A DNA stretch of 64,000 nucleotides from contig NZ_JAUSUZ010000001.1 in the NCBI RefSeq assembly GCF_030813715.1, positions 2,542,001 through 2,606,000 of the forward strand, in the 5' to 3' direction. Shown here piece by piece: positions 8,243 through 17,897 of the stretch (the stretch's first letter is position 1; each line of letters starts with the position of its first letter). The stretch is from Catenuloplanes indicus (GTDB taxonomy: Bacteria; Actinomycetota; Actinomycetes; Mycobacteriales; Micromonosporaceae). A program made the translations under genes and the position numbers. The notes beneath the pieces were generated by a model, which ran no database searches, was not told the DNA's origin, and saw only the letters and a program-made list of their open reading frames with translations.

Positions 8243-8866
8243 TCAGGAGGTGACGGTATGGGCGGCCAAGGCCATGATCAGGACGGCGGAGGTCAGCGCG
8301 GTCAGCAGGCGGCCACGGCGGCCGGTCAGCACGCGGCCGACCATGGAGCCGCCGGCCGCGATCAGCAGTTGCCAGCTCGCCGACGCCAGGAACGCACCGA
8401 CCACGAACGCGGCCGCCGCGGCCGGCGGCAGGTCGCCGGAGGCCTGCCGGGCCAGGACGAGCGCGCCGAAGTAGACGACGGTCATCGGGTTCAGCAGGGT
8501 CAGCGCGAGAATCCCGCCGTACGCACGGATTGGTGTGGTCATCCCGGTGCCGGCCGCCGCGCGGGCCGGACGGCGGTACCGGCGGATCGCGGCGAACGCG
8601 GTTTGCCCGGCGAGCGCGATCAGAACGGTCGCGGCGATCCAGCGCATCGGCGCGGCGACCGGTGCGATGACTCCCGCCAGCGCGGCTCCGCCGGTGACCG
8701 CGACCGCCGCGTAGAGACCGTCCGCGGTGGCGACGCCGAGCGCGGCTCCGGCGCCGACCCGCAACGACGTGCGGGCGGTCAGGCCGGCGATGAGGATCGC
8801 GATCGCCCCGACCGGTACGGCTACGCCGTAACCGGCGACCACCCCGGCCAGGAAGGCCGCCCTCAC
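8243..8866 (-). CDS. LysE-family amino-acid/threonine exporter
   Basis: About 207 residues from GTG 8866, the usual size of LysE/RhtB proteins; an ATG at 9037 would add a 57-residue hydrophilic extension that the family lacks. About six transmembrane helices are visible: FLAGVVAGYGVAVPVGAIAI, ALGVATADGLYAAVAV, the helix WIAATVLIALAGQTAF, then GGILALTLLNPMTVVYFGAL, AFVVGAFLASASWQLLIAAG and ALTSAVLIMALAAH. The LNPMTVVYF stretch is characteristic of the family. It should export an amino acid or derivative; the substrate cannot be told. No clear ribosome site is visible at the chosen start. Confidence 0.82.
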   Translation of the reverse strand: MRAAFLAGVVAGYGVAVPVGAIAILIAGLTARTSLRVGAGAALGVATADGLYAAVAVTGGAALAGVIAPVAAPMRWIAATVLIALAGQTAFAAIRRYRRPARAAAGTGMTTPIRAYGGILALTLLNPMTVVYFGALVLARQASGDLPPAAAAAFVVGAFLASASWQLLIAAGGSMVGRVLTGRRGRLLTALTSAVLIMALAAHTVTS

Positions 8867-9213
8867 GATCGGAGGCGGTACGCCGGGGCGGCCGGGGAGC
8901 CGCGCCGCTGTCGCACGGCCCGGTCGGCCGTCGGGACAGTGTGCCGGCTCCGCTTCGCCTCGGTCATGCGCTCCATCGTGGCCGTCGGTACCGTCACCGG
9001 GCCACCGGTTTTCCGGCCGCGTGGCCGGCGACATCAATCGTGATCAGGGCTTCCCTCGTGCCGCCGGAACAGCAGAAAGCCCTCATCACCAGAACGCCGG
9101 CACGGCCCCGGACGATGACCGTCCACCGCCGCGAAGCCACGCCGGGCGCCTGCCACCGCCCAGCAGCCGCGCCCGCGCCCAGCAGCCGCGCAGGTGAGCC
9201 AGATCTGGAACCG
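8867..9213. other. Intergenic region without a supported gene
   Basis: This stretch lies between the LysE-type gene start and the end of the HAD-like gene, both on the minus strand. It holds the promoter region of the exporter. A 16-bp direct repeat (cgcccagcagccgcgc at 9157-9172 and 9176-9191) lies close to the end of the HAD-like gene. I see no RNA gene, no hairpin terminator and no ORF with credible coding features. Confidence 0.6.
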
Positions 9214-9957
9214 TCAGGTCAGGTACGCCTGGAGCAGGGTACGGAGGGCCTCCGCGTCCGCGACGTTCGTGTGGGGCGTGATGGACGGGTGCGGGATCGG
9301 CTCCGGGGACATCAGGATGGTGGCACCGACGCCCGCGCGCCGGCCGCAGAGAACGTCGCGGTCCAGTTTGTCGCCGGCGAACCAGGCGTGGGCCAGGTCG
9401 ACGCCGAGCCGGTCGGCCGCGTGCTTGAGGATGGCCGGGTTGGGTTTACGGACGCCGACCTCGTCGCTGTAGATCTCCGCACCGAACGCCCCGTCCAGCG
9501 GGGATGCCGCGATGATCTCGCGGAAGGCGGCGCCGCACAGCGTGTTGCTGACCACCGCCACCGGCAGGCCCGCGTCGACCGCGGTCCGGACCAGGTCGAC
9601 GACGCCGGGCAGCAGCGTCCAGTCGTTATTGTCGATCAGCCAGAGGCGGCTGAGCACCTCGGCGCTGTCCCGGACCGCGGTGCGCGCGGCGGACGGCCAG
9701 TCCGCGGCCACGTACTCGCCCCAGAACTCCTGCTGGGACAGCTCCGGCGGCGCGGACGGGCGGGACATGGCGTCGCGCCACGCGCGGTACGCCGCGCGCG
9801 CGGCCGTGTGGTCGGCGCGGACCCGCTCGACGGGCACGGACGGCCCGGCGATGCGCGCGAGGACCTCGATGAACGCGTCCTCGCGGCCGGGGCGGGCCTC
9901 CGCGTGGCCGATCACCCCGTGAAAGTCGAGCAGCAGCGCCCGTGGCCTGATCAACAC
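9214..9957 (-). CDS. HAD-superfamily hydrolase with atypical DxH nucleophile motif
   Basis: A 247-residue HAD-like protein. Motif I is LLLDFHGVIG, with the nucleophile Asp11 but His at position 13 where most phosphatases have the acid/base Asp. Motif II is VVSNT, motif III lies in GVRKPNPAIL, and motif IV is FAGDKLDRDV with the Mg-binding acidic residues. A helical cap lies between motifs I and II. The replaced second Asp argues against ordinary phosphatase chemistry and leaves dehalogenase-like or non-catalytic roles open. Start GTG 9957. Downstream neighbour of the SUF operon but separated from it by a strong palindrome. Confidence 0.85.
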   Translation of the reverse strand: MLIRPRALLLDFHGVIGHAEARPGREDAFIEVLARIAGPSVPVERVRADHTAARAAYRAWRDAMSRPSAPPELSQQEFWGEYVAADWPSAARTAVRDSAEVLSRLWLIDNNDWTLLPGVVDLVRTAVDAGLPVAVVSNTLCGAAFREIIAASPLDGAFGAEIYSDEVGVRKPNPAILKHAADRLGVDLAHAWFAGDKLDRDVLCGRRAGVGATILMSPEPIPHPSITPHTNVADAEALRTLLQAYLT

Positions 9958-9986
9958 GGCATTGATCCTGACATGTTCGCACCGGG

Positions 9987-10018
9987 CGGCCGTATCGGGG
10001 GATCCCCCGATACGGCCG
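9987..10018 (-). terminator. 32-nt perfect palindrome, probable terminator of the SUF operon
   Basis: A perfect 16-bp inverted repeat with no loop (cggccgtatcggggga and its complement), centred between 10002 and 10003. It starts 22 nt beyond the stop of sufT and lies before the HAD-like gene start. There is no T tract, as is common for actinobacterial terminators. It could alternatively be a dyad operator for the HAD-like gene. Confidence 0.6.
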
Positions 10019-10039
10019 GTGTCCTGAGCGGCCGGTGGG

Positions 10040-10471
10040 TCAGACGTTGAAGCCGAGCGAGCGGAGCTGGTCCCGGCCCTCGTCGGTGATCTTGTCGGGG
10101 CCCCACGGCGGCAGCCAGACCCAGTTGATCCGCACGTCGTTGACCAGGCCGCCGTCCGGGCCGCTGAGCAGCGCGGTACGCGTCTGGTCCTCGATCACGT
10201 CGGTCAGCGGGCAGGCCGCGGACGTCAGCGTCATGTCGAGCGTGGCGACCTTCTCCGCATCCACGTAGACGCCGTAGATCAGGCCGAGGTCGACGACGTT
10301 GATGCCGAGTTCGGGGTCGACGACGTCCTTCATCGCCTCCTCGATGTCCGCGACCAGCTTCGGGTCGACGGCCGCCGGGGCGACCGCGACCTCCGAGGCC
10401 GGCACGTCCGACGTGGTGGACGCGGGAACGGTCGCGTCGTAGATCGACGCGGGGGTGTCAGGAGAGGTCAT
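10040..10471 (-). CDS. sufT: SufT-like metal-sulfur cluster assembly factor (DUF59/MIP18)
   Basis: A 143-residue protein. After a 40-residue Ala/Pro/Thr-rich N-terminal tail comes the DUF59 domain: DVVDPELGINVVDLGLIYG, then LTSAACPLTDVIEDQ with the conserved Cys, and a C-terminal WVWLPPWGPDKIT. Members help Fe-S cluster maturation or transfer. It is the last gene of the SUF operon, 13 nt after sufU, the standard position in actinobacteria. Start ATG 10471. A strong palindrome follows its stop. Confidence 0.92.
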   Translation of the reverse strand: MTSPDTPASIYDATVPASTTSDVPASEVAVAPAAVDPKLVADIEEAMKDVVDPELGINVVDLGLIYGVYVDAEKVATLDMTLTSAACPLTDVIEDQTRTALLSGPDGGLVNDVRINWVWLPPWGPDKITDEGRDQLRSLGFNV

Positions 10472-10484
10472 TGCAGTGAACCTT

Positions 10485-10940
10485 TCAGGCAGCGGGTGTG
10501 GTCACGGCCACGCCGGCACGCGCCGCCGCGTCCTTGAACGCCATCCAGGGCAGCAGCGCGCACTTCACGCGCGCCGGGTACTTCGCGACGCCGGCGAACG
10601 CGACGCCGTCACCGAGCAGTTCCTCGTCCGGCTCGACCGTGCCGCGCCCGCCCATCAGGTGCGCGAACGCCGCGTGCACGCGCGCGGCCTCGTCCGGCCG
10701 GCGGCCCTGCAGCAGCTCGTGCAGCACGCTGGCGGACGCCTGGCTGATCGAGCAACCCTGCCCGTCGTACGAGATGTCGGTGAGCACGCCGTCCGGGTCC
10801 ACCGCGACGCGCATGGTGACCTCGTCGCCGCACGTGGGATTCACGTGGTGCGCCTCCCCGGCGAAGGGGTCACGCAGCCCGCGCCCGTGCGGGTGCTTGT
10901 AGTGGTCCAGGATGATCTCCTGGTAGAGCCCGTCAAGCAT
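10485..10940 (-). CDS. sufU: Fe-S assembly sulfur-transfer protein SufU
   Basis: A 151-residue IscU-like protein. It accepts sulfur from SufS. The three conserved Cys ligands of zinc-dependent SufU are visible: Cys37 in NPTCGDEV, Cys63 in GQGCSISQAS and Cys127 in VKCALLPW, and the SufU-specific insertion region between them (about 75-110) is present. Lies 12 nt downstream of sufS, its functional partner. Assignment certain. Confidence 0.95.
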   Translation of the reverse strand: MLDGLYQEIILDHYKHPHGRGLRDPFAGEAHHVNPTCGDEVTMRVAVDPDGVLTDISYDGQGCSISQASASVLHELLQGRRPDEAARVHAAFAHLMGGRGTVEPDEELLGDGVAFAGVAKYPARVKCALLPWMAFKDAAARAGVAVTTPAA

Positions 10941-10952
10941 CGCTCGCGCCCC

Positions 10953-12245
10953 TCAGCCGAATATCTTCCGCACCTGATCGAGGCCGCGCACGAGCGCATC
11001 GACCTCCTCGGTGGTCGTGTACAGGTAGAACGACGCTCGGGTCATCGCCGGAACGCCGTACCGGGCGCAGACCGGGCGCGCACAGTGGTGGCCGACGCGC
11101 ACCTCCACGCCGAGCGAGTCGAGCACCTGGCCGACGTCGTGCGGGTGCACGCCGTCGAGCGCGAAGGAGAGCGTGCCGCCGCGGCCGACCGGCGTCTCCG
11201 GCCCGAAGATCCGAAGACCCGGAACGGCCAGAAGAGCGTCCAGCGCGTACGCGGTCAGCTCCTTCTCGTGCCAGGCGATGGCCTCCATGCCGATGCCGGT
11301 GAGGTAGTCCACGGCCGCGCCGAGGCCTACCACCTCCACGATCGGCGGCGTGCCGGCCTCGAACCGCGCCGGCGGTGCCGCGAACGTGGACCCGCCCATG
11401 GACACGGTCTCGATCATCGAGCCGCCACCGAGGAACGGCGGCATCGCGCTGAGCAGCTCGTACCTGCCCCACAGCACGCCCACGCCGGTCGGGCCGCACA
11501 TCTTGTGCCCGGTGAACGCGATGAAGTCCACGTTCAGGTCCTGCACGTCGACCGGGATGTGCGGCGCGGCCTGGGATGCGTCCAGCATCACCAGCGCGCC
11601 GACCTCGCGGGCCCGCGCGGTGATCGCGGACGTCGGGTTGATCGTGCCGAGCGTGTTGGAGACCAGCGCGTACGACACGATCTTGGTGCGCTCGTTGACC
11701 AGCTCATCGAGCGTGTCCAGCTGCAGCCGGCCCTGGTCGGTGATGGAGAACCAGCGCAGCGTCGCGCCGGTGCGCTCGCAGAGCAGCTGCCACGGCACGA
11801 TGTTGCTGTGGTGCTCCATCTCGGAGATGACGATCTCGTCGCCCGGACCGATCCGGAAGCGCGGGTCGTCGGCGCGCTCGGAGAACGAGTACGCCACCAG
11901 GTTGATCGACTCGGTGGCGTTCTTGGTGAACACCACCTCGTCGACGCTCGGCGCGTTGATGAAGCCCGCGACCTTCGCGCGGGCCCCCTCGTACGCCTCG
12001 GTCGCCTCGGTGCCGACCGTGTGGACGGAACGGGACACGTTGCCGTTGTGCCGCTCCAGGTGCGCCTGCATGACCTCGAGCACCTGGCGGGGTTTCTGCG
12101 ACGTGTTGCCGCTGTCCAGGTAGACCATGCGGTGACCGTTGACCTCACGGTCGAGGATCGGGAAGTCGGCGCGGACCTTCTCCACGTCGAACCGGGGCTT
12201 GTCCTCGTACTGGGGCATGCCCTGCGGAATCGCGGCGGTCGACAT
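10953..12245 (-). CDS. sufS: Cysteine desulfurase SufS
   Basis: A 430-residue PLP-dependent group II cysteine desulfurase. It converts cysteine to alanine and passes persulfide sulfur to SufU. Visible features: LDSGNTSQKPRQV near the N-terminus, the PLP-binding lysine in TGHKMCGPTG, and the catalytic Cys in RVGHHCARPV near the C-terminus. Start ATG 12245 follows the ribosome site GGAGGAG; the frame stays open upstream but that part does not look like the family. It lies 16 nt after sufC in the SUF operon. Confidence 0.95.
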   Translation of the reverse strand: MSTAAIPQGMPQYEDKPRFDVEKVRADFPILDREVNGHRMVYLDSGNTSQKPRQVLEVMQAHLERHNGNVSRSVHTVGTEATEAYEGARAKVAGFINAPSVDEVVFTKNATESINLVAYSFSERADDPRFRIGPGDEIVISEMEHHSNIVPWQLLCERTGATLRWFSITDQGRLQLDTLDELVNERTKIVSYALVSNTLGTINPTSAITARAREVGALVMLDASQAAPHIPVDVQDLNVDFIAFTGHKMCGPTGVGVLWGRYELLSAMPPFLGGGSMIETVSMGGSTFAAPPARFEAGTPPIVEVVGLGAAVDYLTGIGMEAIAWHEKELTAYALDALLAVPGLRIFGPETPVGRGGTLSFALDGVHPHDVGQVLDSLGVEVRVGHHCARPVCARYGVPAMTRASFYLYTTTEEVDALVRGLDQVRKIFG

Positions 12246-12261
12246 CAGGCTCCTCCGGCGA

Positions 12262-13035
12262 TCAGATCGCGGCCGCGCCGGCGCCGGCGACGTACCGCTC
12301 GTAGCCCTCGGACTCCAGCTTCTCGGCCAGCTCCGGGCCGCCCTCCTCAACGATCTTGCCGTTGACGAAGACGTGCACGAAGTCCGGCTTGATGTAGCGC
12401 AGGATCCGGGTGTAGTGCGTGATCAGCAGCAGGCCGGTGTCGCCGTTCTCGCGGACCCGGTTGACGCCCTCGGAGACCACCCGCAGCGCGTCCACGTCGA
12501 GGCCGGAGTCGGTCTCGTCGAGGATGGCGATCTTCGGCTTGAGCAGCTCCAGCTGGACGATCTCGTGGCGCTTCTTCTCACCGCCGGAGAAGCCCTCGTT
12601 CACGTTGCGCTGGGCGAACGCCGGGTCCATCTGCAGCCGCTCCATCGCGCCGCGCAGCTCGCCGGCCCAGGTGCGCAGCTTCGGCGCCTCGCCGTCGATC
12701 GCGGTCTTCGCGGTGCGCAGGAAGTTCGCCACGGACACGCCGGGGACCTCGACCGGGTACTGCATGGCGAGGAACAGGCCGGCGCGAGCCCGCTCGTCCA
12801 CGGTCATCTCCAGCACGTCGACGCCGTCCAGCGTGACCGTGCCACCGGTGATCTCGTACCGCGGGTGGCCGGCCAGCGAGTAGGCCAGCGTGGACTTGCC
12901 GGAGCCGTTGGGGCCCATGATGGCGTGCGTCTCGCCCGACTTCACGGTCAGGTCGACGCCGCGCAGGATCGGCTTGAGCTCGCCCTCGGGCAGCTTGACC
13001 GACACCTGGAGGTCGCGGATCTCGAGGGTGCTCAC
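12262..13035 (-). CDS. sufC: SUF scaffold ATPase SufC
   Basis: A 257-residue ABC-type ATPase that drives the SufB-SufD scaffold. Walker A GPNGSGKS at 41-48, the signature FSGGEKKRHE, and the Walker B region IAILDETDSGLD. Start GTG 13035 overlaps the stop of the Rieske ferredoxin gene (GTGA), so the two are translationally coupled. The open frame extends upstream to 13239 but that part is a shadow of the Rieske gene. Cytoplasmic, no membrane segments. Confidence 0.95.
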   Translation of the reverse strand: MSTLEIRDLQVSVKLPEGELKPILRGVDLTVKSGETHAIMGPNGSGKSTLAYSLAGHPRYEITGGTVTLDGVDVLEMTVDERARAGLFLAMQYPVEVPGVSVANFLRTAKTAIDGEAPKLRTWAGELRGAMERLQMDPAFAQRNVNEGFSGGEKKRHEIVQLELLKPKIAILDETDSGLDVDALRVVSEGVNRVRENGDTGLLLITHYTRILRYIKPDFVHVFVNGKIVEEGGPELAEKLESEGYERYVAGAGAAAI

Positions 13036-13370
13036 GGCTTCTTTACTCCATTGCTCGGATTCAGGTCGACGTAGATGTCCCCGTCCCGGATCTCGACGGG
13101 GAAGACGGCCACCGGCTCGGTGGCGGGCAGGCCGGTGGGCTCGCCGGTCCGCAGGTCGAAGCGCGAGCCGTGCAGCCAGCACTCGAGCGTGCAGCCGTCG
13201 ACCTCGCCCTCGGAGAGCGGGATGGTGGCGTGCGAGCACTCGTCGTGGACGGCGTGGAACTCGTCGTCGTCGGTGTGCACGACCGCGAGCGGGACGCCGT
13301 CCACCTCCACCGAGATCGCCGTTCCCTTGGCGACCTCGGTGGCGGCTGCCACCCGTACCGTTGCAGGCAT
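13032..13370 (-). CDS. Rieske-type [2Fe-2S] ferredoxin of the SUF operon
   Basis: A 112-residue soluble protein with the Rieske signature Cys45-x-His47 and Cys64-x2-His67 (ECSH and ECWLH), which binds a [2Fe-2S] cluster with two His ligands. It resembles the small ferredoxin subunit of non-heme iron oxygenases. In actinobacteria this gene regularly sits between sufD and sufC, where it may donate electrons during cluster assembly; that role is inference. Start ATG 13370 is adjacent to the sufD stop; its own stop overlaps the sufC start. Confidence 0.92.
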   Translation of the reverse strand: MPATVRVAAATEVAKGTAISVEVDGVPLAVVHTDDDEFHAVHDECSHATIPLSEGEVDGCTLECWLHGSRFDLRTGEPTGLPATEPVAVFPVEIRDGDIYVDLNPSNGVKKP

Positions 13371-14501
13371 TTATGCCCCTGTCTTGGCGAGCCGGGCCTC
13401 GATGGCGTCGCCGAGCCGCTCCCGCAGGTCCTCCACCGGGATCTTGTGCAGGATCTCGGCGAAGAAGCCGCGGACCACCAGACGGCGGGCCTCGGCCTCG
13501 GGGATGCCCCGGGCCATCAGGTAGAACAGCTGCTCGTCGTCGAAGCGGCCGGTGGTGCTGGCGTGCCCGGCGCCGGCGATCTCACCCGTCTCGATCTCCA
13601 GGTTCGGCACCGAGTCGGCGCGGGCGCCGTCCGTGAGCACCAGGTTCCGGTTGATCTCGTACGTGTCGGTGCCGGTCGCCTCGGTCTGGATCAGCACGTC
13701 GCCGACCCAGACCGTGTGCGACTCCGCACCCTGCAGCGCGCCGCGGTAGCCGACGTAGCTGCGGCAGTCCGGCACGCTGTGGTCGACGAGCTGGCGGTGC
13801 TCCTGGTGCTGGCCGTTGTCCGCGAAGTACAGGCCGTACAGCTCGGCGTCGCCGCCCCGGTCGGTGTACTCCACGCTGGTGAACTGCCGGACCAGGTCGC
13901 CGCCGAGCGTGACCTGGGTGTGCACGACGCGCGCGTCCCGGCCGAGGCGGATCTTGAGATGCTGCGCCTGGACCGCGTCGGACGCCCAGTCGGCGACCGT
14001 GACGAGGTTGAGCCGGGCGCCGTCCGCGATCACGACCTCGACGTTGTCGGTCAGCGTGACCGAACCCGCCTGCCAGACCACCAGCGAGGCCTCGGCGAAC
14101 CGGCCGACCGTGATCTGGGTACGTGCCGCGTGCAGCCCCTCGGCGCCGGTGCCGGTGATCGTCACGACGGCCGGCTCCTTGATCACCGCGTCCTTGGCGA
14201 TCTCGATGAGCGTGACCTCGGTGGCGGCGCCGTAGCCGAGCGCGCTGATCCGGTCGAACGGGGTCAGCACCTTCTCGGCGTCGGTCACCGTCGACAGCGT
14301 CACGCCCTCGACCGGGGCCGCCAGCTCGACGGTCACCCCGCCGCTGACCGCCGACGTCGCACCGGCCAGCCCGCGGAGGCGCTTGAGCGGCGTGAACCGC
14401 CAGTCCTCCTCCAGGCCGGTCAGCGCCGGGAAGTCGGCAACATCGTAGGAGCGCAGCGCCTGCGACTTGGTCTTCGGCGGCGCTATGGCTTCAGCAGTCA
14501 T
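13371..14501 (-). CDS. sufD: Fe-S cluster assembly scaffold SufD
   Basis: A 376-residue protein of the SufB/SufD beta-helix family. The N-terminus includes YDVADFPALTGLEEDWRFTP; the C-terminal motif GHASTTGRFDDEQLFYLMAR with the conserved His is the SufBD-core hallmark (in SufB the matching stretch is [20 protein letters not shown]). It forms the SufBC2D scaffold with SufB and SufC. It begins 35 nt after sufB and its stop abuts the Rieske ferredoxin gene. Confidence 0.94.
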   Translation of the reverse strand: MTAEAIAPPKTKSQALRSYDVADFPALTGLEEDWRFTPLKRLRGLAGATSAVSGGVTVELAAPVEGVTLSTVTDAEKVLTPFDRISALGYGAATEVTLIEIAKDAVIKEPAVVTITGTGAEGLHAARTQITVGRFAEASLVVWQAGSVTLTDNVEVVIADGARLNLVTVADWASDAVQAQHLKIRLGRDARVVHTQVTLGGDLVRQFTSVEYTDRGGDAELYGLYFADNGQHQEHRQLVDHSVPDCRSYVGYRGALQGAESHTVWVGDVLIQTEATGTDTYEINRNLVLTDGARADSVPNLEIETGEIAGAGHASTTGRFDDEQLFYLMARGIPEAEARRLVVRGFFAEILHKIPVEDLRERLGDAIEARLAKTGA

Positions 14502-14536
14502 CTCGTCCTAGCTCTTGATCCGGGGAATGTCGGAAC

Positions 14537-15963
<1,427 letters not shown>

Positions 15964-15967
<4 letters not shown>

Positions 15968-16716
15968 CGATCTGTCCTCACGGTGGAGTTCTTCTTCGTG
16001 GTGGTGTTACCTGCGTGCCCGGCCGGAGCCGGGATATGCGTGGTGCAGACCCCGTCGCCGTGCGCGATCGTGGCCAGACGCTGCACGTGGGTGCCGATCA
16101 GGCGGGAGATGACCGCCGTCTCCGCCTCGCAGAGCTGGGGGAACTCGGCGGCCACGTGCGCCACCGGGCAGTGGTGCTGACACAGCTGCCCGCCGGTCGC
16201 GATCGTGGTCGCGTTGGCAGCGTAGCCCTCCGCGGTCAGCACGGCCGCGAGTGCCTCCGCCCGCGCGAACGGGTCCTCGCCGGCGCCCTCCATGGCCGCC
16301 CGGCAGCGCTGCTCCAGTGCGGAGACCTGCGCCTCGGCGAACTCGGTGACCGCGGCCGCGCCGCTGTGCACCGCGATGAAGCGCAGTGCCGCGGAGGCGA
16401 TGTTGTCGTAGGCGTGCGTGCCGCAGCGCAGCCGGGCCGCGTCGGTGAGCAGGAAGACCTTGGCCGGCCGCCCGCGCCCGCGCGGCGTGCCGGAGGTGTG
16501 GTCACGGGTGGTCACGTCGCCGTCGGCGAGCAGCGCGTCCAGATGGCGGCGGATGCCGGCGGCGCTCAGCCCGAGCGCCCGGCCCAGCTCGGCCGCGGTC
16601 GCGCCGCCGCGCTCCAGCAGCAGTTGCGTGATCTTGTCCCGGGTGCGGCCGTCCTGCGCGCCGGTGGCCGTGTCGGCCTCCGTCGCGCTCGCGGAGAGCA
16701 GCTCCAGGTTTTTCAC
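15964..16716 (-). CDS. sufR: SufR, Fe-S-sensing repressor of the SUF operon
   Basis: A 250-residue regulator from GTG 16716. The winged helix-turn-helix is at about 38-66 ([20 protein letters not shown]), followed by the [11 protein letters not shown] wing. A CxxHC-x12-C cluster-binding signature is visible (Cys179, Cys183, Cys196), with a further Cys at 224, as known for SufR proteins that bind a [4Fe-4S] cluster and repress the suf genes when iron-sulfur status is adequate. Translational coupling to sufB and the dyad over the start codon both support autoregulation. An ATG further upstream would place the operator inside the coding region and is less likely. Confidence 0.93.
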
Positions 16717-16726
16717 TACGCCAGTG
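16714..16726 (-). promoter_or_regulatory. Probable SufR operator over the sufR start
   Basis: The dyad CACT-N5-AGTG (acactggcgtagtga on the minus strand, 16727-16713) covers the GTG start of sufR. It closely resembles the ACACT-N5-TGTGA site described for mycobacterial SufR. Covering the start codon suggests a leaderless or very short-leader message blocked by SufR binding. Confidence 0.65.
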
Positions 16727-16821
16727 TTACGTATTTCGGTTCGCACCTGCAAACCACCCCTCCGGTGACCCGCGCCACCGGGGTGAACACGCGTCTACGA
16801 CGCTGCGTAGGATTGGCGTCC

Positions 16822-17739
16822 GTGAGCCAATCGTCCGTGATCACGCCCGCGCCGCCCACGTCCGATTCCGGAGCAGCCCGGAACATGGATCGGTGGTTGC
16901 GCGGGTTCGGCCTGGCGTCCCTCGTCGCGAACGTCGGCATCGTGGTCACCGGCGGCGCGGTCCGGCTCACCAAGTCCGGCCTCGGCTGCCCCACCTGGCC
17001 CCGGTGCACGGACGAGTCCTACACCACCACGCCCGAGATGGGCATCCACGGCATCATCGAGTTCGGCAACCGGCTGCTCACGTTCGTGGTCATCGCGATC
17101 GCGATCGCCGCGCTGCTCGCCGCCGTCCTGGAACGCCCCCGCCGTCGCCGCCTGGTCACGCTCGGCCTGGTCACGCTGCTCGGCATCCCGCTGCAGGGCG
17201 TGATCGGCGGCATCACCGTGCTGACCAATCTCAACCCGTGGGTGGTCGGCCTGCACTTCCTCGGCTCGATCTTCGTCATCACCACCGCGTACCTCTTCTG
17301 GCGCCGCACCGTCGACCGCCCGGTCAGCAGCGCCCCGCCACGCCCGCTGCGCCACCTGGCCTGGATCACCACGCTGGTCAGCCTGGCCGTCGTCATCGTC
17401 GGCGTGATCGTCACCGGCGCCGGCCCGCACTCCGGCGACGGCGGCGCCAAGCGCAACCACCTCGACCCCGAGCTGATCTCGCAGCTGCACGTCGACCTGG
17501 TCATGCTGCTGATCGGCCTGTCCGTCGCGCTCTATTTCGCCGCCCGGATCGCCGGCGCACCCACCCGCCCGGCGATCATCCTGATCGTGGTGGAGCTCTC
17601 CCAGAGCGTCATCGGCTTCGTCCAGTACTTCACGCACCTCCCGGTCCTCCTGGTCGGCGCCCACATGCTCGGCGCCTGCCTCGTCTGGATCGCCACCCTC
17701 CACGCCCTGCACGCGACCCGCAGCCCCGACAACGCCTAA
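16822..17739 (+). CDS. ctaA: Heme A synthase (COX15/CtaA family)
   Basis: A membrane protein of 305 residues (285 if ATG 16885 is used). It converts heme O to heme A for cytochrome aa3 oxidase. Around eight transmembrane helices are visible; conserved motifs include GGAVRLTKSGLGCPTWPRC with the Cys pair, then IHGIIEFGNRLLTF, GLHFLGSIFVITTAYL and VGAHMLGACLVWIA, with the His residues that bind heme in the family. GTG 16822 lies 8 nt after a TAGGAT hexamer and may be leaderless. Divergent from sufR; the heme O synthase gene ctaB lies 1.8 kb downstream. Confidence 0.92.
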   Translation: MSQSSVITPAPPTSDSGAARNMDRWLRGFGLASLVANVGIVVTGGAVRLTKSGLGCPTWPRCTDESYTTTPEMGIHGIIEFGNRLLTFVVIAIAIAALLAAVLERPRRRRLVTLGLVTLLGIPLQGVIGGITVLTNLNPWVVGLHFLGSIFVITTAYLFWRRTVDRPVSSAPPRPLRHLAWITTLVSLAVVIVGVIVTGAGPHSGDGGAKRNHLDPELISQLHVDLVMLLIGLSVALYFAARIAGAPTRPAIILIVVELSQSVIGFVQYFTHLPVLLVGAHMLGACLVWIATLHALHATRSPDNA

Positions 17740-17760
17740 GGCCGGATTCCCCGCTTGCGG

Positions 17761-17857
17761 CGCGGTGCGGCCCGCATGCTCGGAGCGGGCGAACCGCGCG
17801 GAGGCCTCCGACTCCGCCGGCGCTCCGCTCCGGCCGCCGCGACGCAGCCGGTCCCGC
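17761..17857. repeat. Structured intergenic repeat, copy A
   Basis: Downstream of ctaA and before the convergent ATP-grasp gene. Core hairpin 17761-17798: outer arms cgcggt/accgcg, inner arms gcccgc/gcgggc, loop beginning atgctc. Distal blocks ggcgctcc (17819-17826) and ccggtcccgc (17848-17857) recur in the same order in copy B at 29091-29156. The inner stem is conserved and the outer stem varies with base pairing kept. It may act as a 3'-end structure. Confidence 0.5.
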
Positions 17858-17897
17858 CGCCGGTCACCGGAAAAACGTCACGCGGGAATCGCCTGCC

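Noticed and set aside
9157-9191. 16-bp direct repeat near the HAD-like gene end
   Set aside because: Low-complexity CGCC/CAG-rich sequence with no associated element; could be chance at this GC content.
13036-13239. Upstream extension of sufC
   Set aside because: It overlaps the Rieske ferredoxin gene in another frame, and SufC begins with the conserved strand just after GTG 13035.
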